Assembly (NCBI GenBank): GCA_919902505.1
Contig: CAKKRE010000002.1
Span: forward strand, 151,421-215,420
Direction of reading: 5' to 3'
Source: Nitrospiraceae bacterium
GTDB lineage: Bacteria; Nitrospirota; Nitrospiria; Nitrospirales; Nitrospiraceae
DNA: 64,000 nucleotides
The notes below the pieces were generated by a model. That model was given only the letters and a program-made list of their open reading frames with translations. It made no database searches and was not told the DNA's origin. Below are positions 36,696 through 45,899 of the stretch, one piece after another (the first letter of the stretch is position 1; each line of letters opens with the position of its first letter). The translations under genes and the position numbers were made by a program.

Positions 36696-39566
36696 CCGGT
36701 GGCCGCCGAACGGTTGCCGACCGACCAGGGCGCCGGTAATCGAACGGTTGATGTAGAGGTTGCCGACATCGAACGCCTGACGCGCCAGCTCGATATGCCG
36801 GGGACTACGTGAGTACAGTCCTCCGGTCAACGCGTAGGCGGTGTCGTTGGCAATCTGCAACGCCTGTTCGAACGAGGACGCTCGCATCACGGCCAACACG
36901 GGGCCGAAAATTTCTTCCTGCGCCAACCGCTGAGTCGGCTCGATCCCTGCGATGACCACCGGTCCCACGGCATAACCGGGTCCTTCCATCGACCGATCGA
37001 CCACGACCCGGCCTTCTCGTCGCCCGATCTCCAGATATTCCCGAATCCGTTTCTGGGCCCGCCCGTCGATCACCGGACCGATCTGGGTAGCCGGATCCTC
37101 AGCCGCGCCAATGCGCAGACTCATAACCGCATCGGCCAGCCGTTGGATGAACGCATCGTGAATCGAATCCAAGAGGATCACACGTGAACAGGCGGAACAT
37201 TTCTGACCTGCGTAGCCGGTAAACGACTGCACCACCCCTGTCACGGCTTCGTCGAGATCGGCCGTGTCATCGACGATGATCGCATTTTTTCCACCCATCT
37301 CAGCAATGACTCGCTTCACGAACCGCTGTCCCGGTTGTTGAACCGCAGCGGCCTGCACCATGCCCAATCCCACATCCTTGGAGCCGGTAAACGCAATCGT
37401 GGCGACGGACGCCTGGGTCACTAACTCGCGCCCGACGTCGGGACCACCCGGCACATATTGGAGGACGCCCGCCGGCACACCGGCCTGTCGCATAATCCCG
37501 GCAAGCCGGTAGCCGATGATCGACGCGCGTTCGGACGGTTTGAACAAGACCGAATTGCCGGAAACCAGAGCCGCCGCGACCATCCCGGCAGGAATGGCGA
37601 GCGGAAAATTCCACGGCGCGATGACAACCGTGACTCCGCGCGGACTCCAGAACAACTCGTTCAACTCACCGGGGTACCGGCCCAAGCGGGGGGGCGGCTC
37701 AAGCTGCTCCATTGCTCCGGCGTAGTACTCCAGAAAATCGATCGCCTCGGCCACATCGGCATCGGCCTCGCGCCAGGGCTTTCCTTCCTCGAATACTTCC
37801 CAAGCGGCCAATTCCCAACGCTGCTCGCGCATCAACCAAGCAGCCTTCCGCATTACAGCAACACGATCCGAAAGCGTCCGATCTTTCCATTCATCTGCAT
37901 GCGACACGGCGACCTTCACGAGACCAGCTACGTCGGCTGGTTGATAACTCTTCACCACGCCGGCCAATTGATCCGGTTGGCTGGGATTGAATGAGCGTAG
38001 ATCCGCTCCTGTCGGGAGATGTTCATTCACCTTCGAGACATCAAGCCGTTGCCCCAATTGTTTGCGCACGTGATCGATGGCCTCGGCCATGGCGACCCGA
38101 ACCTGCTCCCGTGAAAAATCCGCCACCGGCTCGTTCACAAACTGAGCGGCCTCGACGCTGGAAGAAGCGCCGGGCTCAGTCGTCATCGGGGAAGGAGGCG
38201 AGGGTAGTGTTGCATCGGGCGGAGACAGCAACAGGGACAGAGGCTGCGACTCCACGTATTCCTTCCGCAGGAACGATTCGTTCGACGTATTCTCCAACAA
38301 CCGCCGCACCAGATAGGCCATGCCGGGAAGGAGTTCTCCGACCGGGGCATAGAGCCGGAGCCGCCGGCCACGATCACTCATCGCATGCTGAAACGGCTCG
38401 GCCATGCCGTAGATCATCTGATATTCCCAGGCATTCGGCGGCAGCTTCAGCGCCTCGGCCACCGCTTCGACCACGGCCAGGCTACGGAGGTTGTGCGTGC
38501 CGAACGCCGGCCGGATCACATCGCTCCGCTCCAACAGCAATCGAATGAGCCTTTCGTAGTTCACATCCGTCTGTGCCTTCTGCTCGAACAGCGGCATCGG
38601 CCATCCGCGTTGACGATAACGAATCGCGTCGGAGTCCCAATAGGCGCCCTTCACCAGCCTGATCGTGATCGGCGCCTGCCGCGCGCTGCTCCAAGCCAAG
38701 AGCCGTTGCACGTCGTCGTATGTATCGGTGCGATAGGCCTGCAGCGCGATCCCCGCATGGGGAAAGGTCCGGTAGGGTTCTTCCATGAAGAAGCGCATGA
38801 AGATGGAGAGAATGAGTTCCTTCGTCTCCGCCTGTTCCATATCGAAAATGACCGAGGCGGAGAGGGTGCCTGCGAGATTCAAGAGCGGCCGCAGGCGGGC
38901 CGCAACGGCACGGTAGCTGGATTCGGGATCGATGGGATCGAGCTGTGAATAGAGGGCCGAAATCTTGATCGACAATTGCACGCGAGCCAGGGGGCCAAGA
39001 TGATCCCGTTCGAGTAAAAGGGCAGGGGACCAACCGGGACAAGCTTCGCCGAGAGTCCGCAATGCCGCCAGACAGCGGGCCCGATAGCCATCCGCTTCGC
39101 GCTCGCTGACGCTGGCTTCGCCCAGCAGGTCCACCGAAAAGGCCCGGCCATCCTCCCATAATTTGCGGAGCGTCGGAACGGCCTGCTCGATGGACGCCCC
39201 GGCGATGAAACTGGTCGCCATCTGCTCCACCTGATGCCGGATGGCTTTTCCACTGAGCGATGCGCCGAACTTCGTGGAGGCAAGCGCCTTGAGTCCCCAT
39301 TGGGCACCGAAGAGGTGTGCACTCATCTCGCCGAAGTATTCCTCGGCCAGCCGCACGACCTGCGCATCGTCGTGCAACGAGGGCAGGACATCGATGAATC
39401 GGAACAACTGGGCTTTGAAGGCGGGATCTTTCATCGCCAGGTTGATGGCCGCCTGCGACCACCAACGCGAGTCGAACAGGCCGGGCGCCTGTCCGCCGGA
39501 ACGCCGGGCCAAATCTTCACCAATCGCGCGGATACGGGGTTCGAGCAGGGCAGGGTCGAGGGGCAT
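36585..39566 (-). CDS. putA: Bifunctional proline dehydrogenase / L-glutamate-gamma-semialdehyde dehydrogenase
   Basis: 993 residues. Residues ~60-460 are the FAD-dependent PRODH barrel (KISALYSQLDP, RLVKGAYWD, FGTHNLRS and the terminal RRLLENTSNESFL). Residues ~520-990 are the aldehyde dehydrogenase: APWNFPLAIPAGM, FTGSKDVG, AEMGGKNAIIVD, and the catalytic Cys in GQKCSACSR near 787. It oxidises proline to glutamate with substrate channelling. The N-terminal ribbon-helix-helix of enterobacterial PutA is absent, so it should not repress its own gene. AGGAGG sits before the ATG. Its first ~145 codons and leader are duplicated at 40721-41184. Confidence 0.95.
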   Translation of the reverse strand: MPLDPALLEPRIRAIGEDLARRSGGQAPGLFDSRWWSQAAINLAMKDPAFKAQLFRFIDVLPSLHDDAQVVRLAEEYFGEMSAHLFGAQWGLKALASTKFGASLSGKAIRHQVEQMATSFIAGASIEQAVPTLRKLWEDGRAFSVDLLGEASVSEREADGYRARCLAALRTLGEACPGWSPALLLERDHLGPLARVQLSIKISALYSQLDPIDPESSYRAVAARLRPLLNLAGTLSASVIFDMEQAETKELILSIFMRFFMEEPYRTFPHAGIALQAYRTDTYDDVQRLLAWSSARQAPITIRLVKGAYWDSDAIRYRQRGWPMPLFEQKAQTDVNYERLIRLLLERSDVIRPAFGTHNLRSLAVVEAVAEALKLPPNAWEYQMIYGMAEPFQHAMSDRGRRLRLYAPVGELLPGMAYLVRRLLENTSNESFLRKEYVESQPLSLLLSPPDATLPSPPSPMTTEPGASSSVEAAQFVNEPVADFSREQVRVAMAEAIDHVRKQLGQRLDVSKVNEHLPTGADLRSFNPSQPDQLAGVVKSYQPADVAGLVKVAVSHADEWKDRTLSDRVAVMRKAAWLMREQRWELAAWEVFEEGKPWREADADVAEAIDFLEYYAGAMEQLEPPPRLGRYPGELNELFWSPRGVTVVIAPWNFPLAIPAGMVAAALVSGNSVLFKPSERASIIGYRLAGIMRQAGVPAGVLQYVPGGPDVGRELVTQASVATIAFTGSKDVGLGMVQAAAVQQPGQRFVKRVIAEMGGKNAIIVDDTADLDEAVTGVVQSFTGYAGQKCSACSRVILLDSIHDAFIQRLADAVMSLRIGAAEDPATQIGPVIDGRAQKRIREYLEIGRREGRVVVDRSMEGPGYAVGPVVIAGIEPTQRLAQEEIFGPVLAVMRASSFEQALQIANDTAYALTGGLYSRSPRHIELARQAFDVGNLYINRSITGALVGRQPFGGHRLSGIGAKAGGEEYLKQFMVARVVSEQTLRRGFAPTL

Positions 39567-39613
39567 CGGTTCCTCCTGAACCAGAATGAGAGGCTCTCTG
39601 CAGTATACACCGC
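39134..39613. repeat. Direct repeat, intact copy (putA 5' end plus leader)
   Basis: This 480-bp stretch, covering the first ~145 codons of putA and its upstream leader through CAGTATACACCGC, recurs in the same orientation at 40721-41184 with small indels. The toxin-antitoxin pair lies between the two. Confidence 0.8.
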
Positions 39614-39993
39614 GTTAGCTCCATGTGAGACGGTGATCGCGCCAGCAGGCACCGACACTTCAGCTCAGGCGGCAAAAATAACGCTGGGGACCGCTTCCGG
39701 AAGATCGGGGGCCAAAACCCCTCCGGCTTTTGAGCGAATATGCTGAGCTATCCGAGTCGATGTACTGTTTAAGAATGTAGCGGGTGAATGGATGTTATCG
39801 GGTCATAGACTACATGGCTTCGAGCAAGGATTCGGAAGTAAACAATGCCGTTGTTACTGAAATTTTCGAGTAGATCGAGCCGGGCGAATTGCAATGAGGA
39901 GAAGAAATTAGAACACATCTCCAGCCTACCTCGCGGATTCTCTACGAGAAATGGATGGTCTGAAAATGGTTGTTTGGGCAAAACAGTGGGTTG
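39614..39993. other. 380-bp AT-richer intergenic segment upstream of putA
   Basis: The base composition falls here compared with neighbours (for example around 39780-40020). I see no supported gene. It probably arrived with the toxin-antitoxin module next to it. Confidence 0.4.
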
Positions 39994-40027
39994 TTGACAT
40001 GATTTAGAAGTTAGTTTACTTTAAACT
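39994..40027 (+). promoter_or_regulatory. Promoter and overlapping operator of the antitoxin-toxin pair
   Basis: TTGACA (39994-39999), 17-bp spacer, TACTTT (40017-40022). The palindrome AGTTTA-CTT-TAAACT (40013-40027) covers the -10, as expected for autorepression by an antitoxin. Transcription should start at or within a base or two of the ATG at 40029, so the message may be leaderless. Confidence 0.65.
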
Positions 40028-40028
40028 C

Positions 40029-40274
40029 ATGATTAAGCTCAATGTGCACGAGGCGAAGACCCATCTTTCCAAATATCTGGCGAAACTCAAGGCAGGAGAG
40101 CGGATTGTCCTGTGCAAACGCAATCAGCCCATTGCCGAGATCACAGCCCTTCCGGACCTTCCAACCCGCGCTCGCCCCATTGGTCTGGCGAAAGGCCGCT
40201 TCTCCGTCCCCCGTAGATTTTTCGAGCCGCTCCCAAGTGCACTGGTTGAGGCATTTGAAGGTCATCACGAGTGA
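40029..40274 (+). CDS. Phd/YefM-type antitoxin
   Basis: 81 residues. The N-terminal domain IKLNVHEAKTHLSKYLAKL with GERIVLCKRNQPIAEI is the Phd/YefM DNA-binding fold. The C-terminal ~30 residues, with RRFFEPLPSALVEAFEG, would wrap the toxin. It neutralises the PIN toxin encoded next to it (GTGA overlap) and probably represses their promoter. No Shine-Dalgarno sequence precedes the ATG. Confidence 0.88.
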   Translation: MIKLNVHEAKTHLSKYLAKLKAGERIVLCKRNQPIAEITALPDLPTRARPIGLAKGRFSVPRRFFEPLPSALVEAFEGHHE

Positions 40275-40657
40275 AGTGCCTGCTCGATAGCTGCACCTTC
40301 CTGTGGGTTATTTCGGGAGCGAAGGAACTATCGCCGCTTGCAAAGGAACTTTTTATCGACCCGGCCAATGAGATGCTGCTCAGCGTCGTCTCGGTGTGGG
40401 AACTCTCGGTCAAACATGGATTAGGAAAGTTACCGCTGCCCAGTCCGATAGACCGCTTTCTCATGGAACAACGAGAGCGACATGGGATTGCGATTCTTCC
40501 GCTTCAGGAGCGCGCCGTGCTGCACCTGCATAAGCTCCCCCCTTTGCACCGGGATCCATTCGATCGTATGCTTATTTGCCAGGCCATCGAACATGACTGC
40601 CTTCTACTCACCCCCGATCCTTTAATCACCCAATATCCGGTTCGCGCCCGCTGGTAA
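40271..40657 (+). CDS. PIN-domain toxin, VapC-type
   Basis: 128 residues. PIN-domain acidic residues are visible: Asp in LLDSCTFLWV, Glu in VSVWELSVKHGLGKL, Asp in HRDPFDRMLICQA, and the last in LLTPDPLI. PIN toxins are Mg-dependent RNases, often cutting tRNA. The GTG start overlaps the antitoxin stop. The pair lies between two direct copies of the putA 5' end. Confidence 0.88.
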   Translation: MKCLLDSCTFLWVISGAKELSPLAKELFIDPANEMLLSVVSVWELSVKHGLGKLPLPSPIDRFLMEQRERHGIAILPLQERAVLHLHKLPPLHRDPFDRMLICQAIEHDCLLLTPDPLITQYPVRARW

Positions 40658-40720
40658 GGGTGAGCGCGCCGTGGATCAGGTCGAACATGCTCACATGCAG
40701 GCAAGCCGTAAGCCGATTGA

Positions 40721-41137
40721 CTGAAAAGGTCCGGCCATCCTCCCACAATTTACGGAGTGTCGGAACAGCCTGCTCGATGGACGCACCGGCGATGAAACTG
40801 CCGGCCATTTGTTCCACCTGATGCCGGATGGCTTTTCCACTGAGCGTCGCGCCAAGCGCCCGAAGCCCCCACTGTGCGCCGAACAAATGCGCGCCCATCT
40901 CGCCGAAATATTCCTCGGCCAACCGGACCACCTGCGAATCGTCCTGCAATGCCGGCAACACATCGATGAATCGGAACAACTGGGCTTTGAAGGCGGGATC
41001 TTTCATCGCCAGGTTGAGGCTGCCTGGGACCACCAGTGCGAATCGAACAGGCCGGGATCCTATCCGCCTGAACGCCGGGCCAAGTCTTCACCAATTGCGT
41101 GGATACGGGGTTCGAGCAGGGCGGGGTCAAGAGGCAT
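40721..41137 (-). pseudogene. Decayed partial duplicate of putA (N-terminal part)
   Basis: Reading from the ATG at 41137, MPLDPALLEPRIHAIGEDLA matches the PutA N-terminus almost exactly. A CAG-to-TAG change creates a stop at 41060-41062, and a one-base deletion follows in the SQAA-NLAMKDP region. Another small in-frame-breaking deletion removes part of the LKALASTKFG segment. Similarity to putA ends at 40721, so only about 140 codons exist. The leader with the ribosome binding site is also duplicated, up to 41184. It is not expected to make a functional protein. Confidence 0.85.
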
Positions 41138-41184
41138 CGGTTCCTCCTGAAGCAGGATGAGAGGCTCTCTGCAGTATACACCGC

Positions 41185-41627
41185 AGCGCCCGAGTTGAAT
41201 ATTTGAGGACGATTGCCCGCGCTTCACATACAGCTGCCGTAAGCAAACGAGAAGTCCTCAGGCGTTCCGGAAGCGCGAGGCGTTAACCGAGAATGGCAAT
41301 GGTATCCTCGCGATCATGACGCAACGGCTGAAGCATGTGCAGCAGGATCACATGTGATCGCACAGCCGCCTCTGAGAGTGCAGACAATGGTAGGAGCGGC
41401 TGTAGAGAGCGAACGCAGACCAGGCTGTATCGGCGCGAGGAGCCTTGCAAATTTCCTGTGTCTTGTTAGAATCCACCCGTTGCCGCACGACCCTCTACAC
41501 ATCGCCGCGAGACGGCATGCGGCATGTCTTACTGTCACAAATTCCCGATTGATCTATCCTCTCTCACCTCACATCCTTCATTCGAACAGGAGAGGCCAAG
41601 AGCCATGCACTCCACCATCTCAACGCC
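41185..41627. other. Intergenic region with a possible promoter
   Basis: No supported gene in these ~440 bases. TTGCAA (41445-41450), 16 bp, TAGAAT (41467-41472) is a candidate promoter for the HD-domain gene 155 bases downstream. Confidence 0.45.
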
Positions 41628-42176
41628 ATGCGTCCTATGAATATTGAAACAAGCCACGATCTCATCGAGAGGATTCTCACAAAATGGACAGGGCGGATTG
41701 GGGAAGACTACCCGGGATACAAGGGACATGTGTATCGCATGTTCAATTTCTGCTTGGCTTTGCGTCCATGCACTGAAGAGGACAGGACGAAGTTAGCCAT
41801 TGCGGCCTGCTTCCACGATATCGGTCTTTGGTCGGACCAGACGGTCGACTACATCTCGCCTTCAATTGCGCACGCAGCCCAATACCTGTCCGACACAGGG
41901 CGCGAGGCGTGGGTGGAAGAAATTGCCCTCATGATCGACATGCACCATAAGGTGCGCGCCTATACAGATGGCCGCTACCCTCTCGTTGAGCTGTTCAGAA
42001 AAGGCGACCTGGTTGATTTCTCGCTCGGCCTGTTCAGGTTTGGCATTCCCCGGGACTATATCAGGGACGTGAAGGCCCACATCCCGAACCATGGCTTTCA
42101 CACATTTCTCATAAAAACAGGCAGCTCATGGTTTCTCAAGCATCCCTTCAGCCCGGCTCCCTTCATGCGTTGGTAA
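41628..42176 (+). CDS. HD-domain phosphohydrolase-like protein
   Basis: 182 residues. His in GHVYRMFNFCLAL, the paired His-Asp in AACFHDIGLWSDQ, and later MHHKVRAY provide an HD-type metal site. Such proteins hydrolyse nucleotides or nucleotide second messengers; the substrate is unknown. It may start at 41628 or at the ATG three codons later; no clear ribosome site separates them. Monocistronic between a pseudogene and a palindromic element. Confidence 0.75.
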   Translation: MRPMNIETSHDLIERILTKWTGRIGEDYPGYKGHVYRMFNFCLALRPCTEEDRTKLAIAACFHDIGLWSDQTVDYISPSIAHAAQYLSDTGREAWVEEIALMIDMHHKVRAYTDGRYPLVELFRKGDLVDFSLGLFRFGIPRDYIRDVKAHIPNHGFHTFLIKTGSSWFLKHPFSPAPFMRW

Positions 42177-42192
42177 CGCAGACGGAGTTGCT

Positions 42193-42373
42193 CTAGCCCG
42201 GACTATTCATGAATGCCGTCGCGAGACGTTCGAGACGGAAGCCCGCCGAGGCTGCTCGCACGTAAGGCCGACGCAGGCGTACTGGCAGTCCGTCGAGGAG
42301 GCCGAACGAGAACAGCCTCGCCGGGCGAGAGGATCGGACGCCGGAGCAGGGATTCATGCATAGTCCGGGCTAG
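42193..42373. repeat. 181-bp palindromic element bounded by CTAG (family A)
   Basis: Ends are CTAGCCCGGACTATTCATGAAT and its complement with one mismatch. The interior has GCCGTCGCGAGACGTTCGAG, GGCGTACT and GAGGAGGCCGAACGAGAACA. It is ~90% identical by eye to 45900-46080, with exactly the same length. No ORF of its own. Bases 42374-42657 beyond it show no gene. Confidence 0.85.
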
Positions 42374-42657
42374 GAGATCCTCACGAAAACCTCGTTTTCT
42401 CGTTCTCGTTGCAACATAAGGTCGGCCCCATAACAGGCATCCCGCATAGCTGAACTACGGAAGAGGCACGGGCCAGTCCGGAAAAGACAGGCTTTGCACG
42501 AGTACAGATATCCGCGCGGCTTTCATGAGTCCCCAACGCTTCTCCCCTTGAAAATCCGCCTGCAGCTCCGGTAGCATGCGCCGTTTGCCTTGACCTACAC
42601 CATTCGCATGACGGTGCACTGTGGCGAAGAGTTGCGCACAGGTTCCGAAGGAGTACG

Positions 42658-43491
42658 ATGGCCGACTCGACCACACAATCCGTCTGCTGGGGCACCGTGG
42701 CCCTGTTCACTGCACTCACGCTGCTGACGTTCGTCGGCGTCCCGCTCTTCGGTTACTACTATGATTACACCCTGCTCGATTGGGTGCTGCTTGCCGTCCT
42801 CTATATTGTGACCGGCATGGGGATTACGGTCGGCTATCACCGCATGATCACCCATCGCAGCTTCGAGAGTCATCCCTGGGTGAAAGCCTGCCTCCTGGTG
42901 ATGGGGGGCTGGGCCGTGCAGAACTCCGCCCTCATGTGGTGCGCCGATCACATCCGCCACCATGCGCACACGGACGAAGAGGCCGATCCCTACAACGCGT
43001 CGAAAGGATTCTGGCACAGTCACGTCGGCTGGTTGTTTTTCGATACCTCGTATCGTGAGGACCGGTTCGCCGCGAAATTACGTACCGACCCGATGATCAT
43101 GTGGCAACACCGGTACTATTGGGTCATCGTCGCATCGGGGTTATTGCTCCCGTTTGTACTCGGGTATCTGAACGGTGGCTTCACCAGCGGGCTCGGTTGT
43201 TTCCTGCTCGCCGGCGTGCTGCGAACCGTGCTAGTTTTGAACTCTACGTTTACGATCAACTCCCTCTGCCATATGGTCGGCACCCAACCGCACGGCACAC
43301 AGGATAGCAGCCGCGACAGTTGGTTGATCTCCTTCATCAGTTTCGGCGAGGGCTACCACAACTATCACCACACCTATTCGCACGACTATCGGAACGGATC
43401 AAAGTGGTACAACTTCGACCCGTCGAAATGGTTAATCTATTCATTGTCGTTGTTCGGCCTGACCTATAACTTGCACCGGGAACGCACGTAG
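42658..43491 (+). CDS. Acyl-CoA/fatty acid desaturase (delta-9 type)
   Basis: 277 residues with four hydrophobic stretches. The three histidine boxes of membrane diiron desaturases are present: HRMITHRSF (~59), HIRHHAHTDEEADPYN (~100), and GEGYHNYHHTYSHDYRNG (~225). It introduces a cis double bond in fatty acyl chains at the inner membrane, using an electron carrier not identified here. AAGGAG precedes the ATG. Monocistronic. Confidence 0.9.
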   Translation: MADSTTQSVCWGTVALFTALTLLTFVGVPLFGYYYDYTLLDWVLLAVLYIVTGMGITVGYHRMITHRSFESHPWVKACLLVMGGWAVQNSALMWCADHIRHHAHTDEEADPYNASKGFWHSHVGWLFFDTSYREDRFAAKLRTDPMIMWQHRYYWVIVASGLLLPFVLGYLNGGFTSGLGCFLLAGVLRTVLVLNSTFTINSLCHMVGTQPHGTQDSSRDSWLISFISFGEGYHNYHHTYSHDYRNGSKWYNFDPSKWLIYSLSLFGLTYNLHRERT

Positions 43492-43492
43492 C

Positions 43493-43591
43493 AGGCGTGA
43501 AACGCGAGACGTGAAAGGTGAAACGGCTCGCCTATCGTTCAGACAGACTCGATTCTCGATGAGCAATGTTCGATTGAACATTGCTCATCGA
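43493..43591. repeat. GTGAAACG tract followed by a perfect 16-bp hairpin
   Basis: GCGTGAAACGCGAGACGTGA and relatives occupy 43495-43525. Then TCGATGAGCAATGTTC (43556-43571) and GAACATTGCTCATCGA (43576-43591) form a perfect 16-bp inverted repeat with a four-base loop. The hairpin motif recurs at 12493-12575. Confidence 0.7.
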
Positions 43592-43746
43592 ACATTCCGG
43601 CGAGTGTTCCACCGTTCCATCGAGTCCTCTTCTACCTAACTCCGCACTGCGTCTACTGGCCCATTTCTTTTCCTCGGGGCGATAGCTTAATATGCGATGA
43701 AGCCCGCGAATTCCATCCGGACCCGCGAGGTGCAGGAGGCAGATCT

Positions 43747-44634
43747 ATGGCAGAGCAACAAGGTGGCGCACCGCATCAAGACGAGGCGGCCGCCAAGCCC
43801 AATATCATTCCCGGCGTGAAACACGTCGTCGCCATCAGCAGCGGCAAGGGCGGCGTCGGGAAATCCACCGTGTCGGTCAATCTGGCAGTGGCACTCGCCC
43901 TCACCGGGGCCAAGGTCGGATTGCTGGATGCCGATATCTACGGCCCCAACATCCCGATGATGATGGGCGTCGAAAAAACACCCGAACAGAAGGACGGTAA
44001 GATCGCCCCGGCGGAAAGCCACGGCGTCAAACTGATCTCCATGGGATTTTTTGTGCCGGAGGATACCGCCGTCGTGTGGCGTGGTCCGATGGTCCACACC
44101 GCCATTCAACAACTCTTCCGGGATGTCCTCTGGGGCGACTTGGATTATCTGCTGATCGACCTGCCGCCGGGAACCGGTGACGCGCAACTGACGCTGACCC
44201 AGCTGGTGTCCCTGTCGGGCGCCGTCACGGTCACAACCCCGCAGGAAGTAGCGCTGCACGATGTGCGCAAAGGCATGATGATGTTCCAGAAGGTCAACGT
44301 GCCTCTGCTCGGCATCGTCGAGAACATGAGCTTTTTCCTCTGCGGTCATTGCGGCGAACGCACGGAGATCTTTTCTTATGGCGGCGGAGAACGGGCCGCG
44401 GAGAAACTGGGCATTCCCTTCCTCGGACGGGTGCCCATCGATCCGGCCATTCGCGCCGGCGGCGATACCGGGAACCCGATCGTGGTTGCCAAACCGGATT
44501 CACCGCAAGCTCAGGCTTTTCGCGAGATCGCCGCGAAACTTGCGGCAGCATTACAAACGGGCGAGGCAGGGGCGGCGAAGAGCCGCATCGCCAGTCTGCT
44601 GGACAAAATCAAACGACCGGCTACCGGAAATTAG
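43747..44634 (+). CDS. Mrp/NBP35-family iron-sulfur carrier ATPase
   Basis: 295 residues. The deviant Walker A motif [22 protein letters not shown] near 35, [15 protein letters not shown], the switch [15 protein letters not shown], and a CxxC (CGHC) near 200 that binds the bridging cluster at the dimer. The N-terminal MIP18-like domain of longer Mrp proteins is missing, as in many bacteria. It assembles or transfers Fe-S clusters. The Rieske-type protein gene 44 bases downstream fits an Fe-S theme. Confidence 0.92.
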   Translation: MAEQQGGAPHQDEAAAKPNIIPGVKHVVAISSGKGGVGKSTVSVNLAVALALTGAKVGLLDADIYGPNIPMMMGVEKTPEQKDGKIAPAESHGVKLISMGFFVPEDTAVVWRGPMVHTAIQQLFRDVLWGDLDYLLIDLPPGTGDAQLTLTQLVSLSGAVTVTTPQEVALHDVRKGMMMFQKVNVPLLGIVENMSFFLCGHCGERTEIFSYGGGERAAEKLGIPFLGRVPIDPAIRAGGDTGNPIVVAKPDSPQAQAFREIAAKLAAALQTGEAGAAKSRIASLLDKIKRPATGN

Positions 44635-44678
44635 CCGGCCGCCGGATCAAGGAAGATGGACGTACTCAGGGAGGATGT

Positions 44679-44984
44679 ATGGGCGAGCTGATTAGAATCG
44701 CAGGAACCGCCGACGTGAAGCCGGGAGCCGGCATGGTGGCGGAAGTCAACGGCAAGGCGATCGCGGTGTTCAACGTGGATGGCGCCTTTTATGCCATCGA
44801 CAATACCTGCGTCCACCGGGGCGGCCCGCTGGGCGAAGGGGATGTGGAAGGGGACGTGGTGTCCTGCCCCTGGCACAACTGGCAGTTCAACGTGAAAACC
44901 GGCACCTGCGTCAACAACCCCGCGGCGAAAGTGACTGCGTACGAAGTCACAGTCGAAGGCACCGACATTAAAGTCCGGCTGTGA
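44679..44984 (+). CDS. Rieske-type [2Fe-2S] ferredoxin-like protein
   Basis: 101 residues, one Rieske domain. Cluster ligands are in CVHRGGPLGEG and CPWHNWQFN. No membrane anchor or catalytic partner, so it resembles the small NirD/BphF-like electron carriers. The ATG at 44679 follows GGAGGATGT; a longer open frame upstream overlaps mrp and is a shadow. Its redox partner is not known. It probably shares a transcript with mrp. Confidence 0.9.
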   Translation: MGELIRIAGTADVKPGAGMVAEVNGKAIAVFNVDGAFYAIDNTCVHRGGPLGEGDVEGDVVSCPWHNWQFNVKTGTCVNNPAAKVTAYEVTVEGTDIKVRL

Positions 44985-45062
44985 CACAGAGCCGGCCCGC
45001 GCCGGTCACCAGGTCACGGCAGCGAATGAATGTTCCCGGCACCACAGTGAATGGAGGCTCCG

Positions 45063-45431
45063 ATGGCAGACAATACGCTGACCCCGAAACACATTGAGAT
45101 CGCCGAAACTTTCGTGCGGCTCTACGTCTTTCTGACCCAGTACATCGACCGCTGCGAAGATGAAGCCGCGCGCAAGGAATATCCGGAAGCAGAACTCCAA
45201 AAGCACCTCGGCGAAACCCGCGCCAAGATGATGGAAATCCTGAAGGTGAACCCTGTCGTCAAGGGCAAGGTGGAAAAAGAATGTGAACGGGTCCTCGCGC
45301 TGGGCAGCAAGTGTCTGATGGGCGGAACCGAAAAGGTAGCCGCGCTGGATGTGCTGGGAGCAGAGCGGGTCATTCTCAAAAACAAGACCATCGCCTTGAG
45401 CGATCTGTTAGCCGTGTATCGCGCGCTCTAA
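45063..45431 (+). CDS. Hypothetical helical protein in the Mrp-Rieske cluster
   Basis: 122 residues, charged, predicted mainly helical (PKHIEIAETFVRLYVFLTQ, RKEYPEAELQKHLGE). One Cys (SKCLMGG) and one in RCEDEA. No family recognised. The ATG at 45063 follows GGAGG. It lies 78 bases after the Rieske gene and seven bases before the next gene, so it probably belongs to the same transcription unit. Confidence 0.65.
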   Translation: MADNTLTPKHIEIAETFVRLYVFLTQYIDRCEDEAARKEYPEAELQKHLGETRAKMMEILKVNPVVKGKVEKECERVLALGSKCLMGGTEKVAALDVLGAERVILKNKTIALSDLLAVYRAL

Positions 45432-45438
45432 TCGTTCG

Positions 45439-45792
45439 ATGTCCACCCCGGCTGGAGAGAAACACCAACTCGCCGGTTTCGATGCCAGGGAACGAGGGTT
45501 CAATCGTCCCGTGGAATTCGTGCGGACAGTCGCGGGGTACCAGGCGACATTGCGGTATGAAACGACGCACCTCGTCACCCCGGAGGCACCGAGCGCAGGC
45601 GAGGCCCTGCTGCAATTGATTACCACCCTCCAGCAACAGGGGTACACTCAACTGCGCAGCCAGCAGAGTTATCGCGACGGCATCTACCTCGGCTCGCAGG
45701 AGCTGTGGGTGGAATATCCGGACCGGCAGGCAGCCCCGGAAGTCGGACTCCTGGGCCTGCTGAAGAAGTGGCTCGGCCGCTCATCAGGTTGA
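45439..45792 (+). CDS. Hypothetical protein following the Mrp-Rieske cluster
   Basis: 117 residues, soluble, mixed alpha/beta with YQATLRYETTHLVTPEAPS and LLQLITTLQQQGYTQLRSQ. No recognised motif. The start at 45439 is seven bases after the previous stop, indicating cotranscription. Confidence 0.6.
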   Translation: MSTPAGEKHQLAGFDARERGFNRPVEFVRTVAGYQATLRYETTHLVTPEAPSAGEALLQLITTLQQQGYTQLRSQQSYRDGIYLGSQELWVEYPDRQAAPEVGLLGLLKKWLGRSSG

Positions 45793-45899
45793 GGGCCGCC
45801 ACAAACCCCACACCGCCCCCGGCGACATTGACTCTCCTCCGCCTCACGCCTATAGTCCATTCCAGGTCCACCACCTGATCGTTCGACCGTCAGCCTTCA

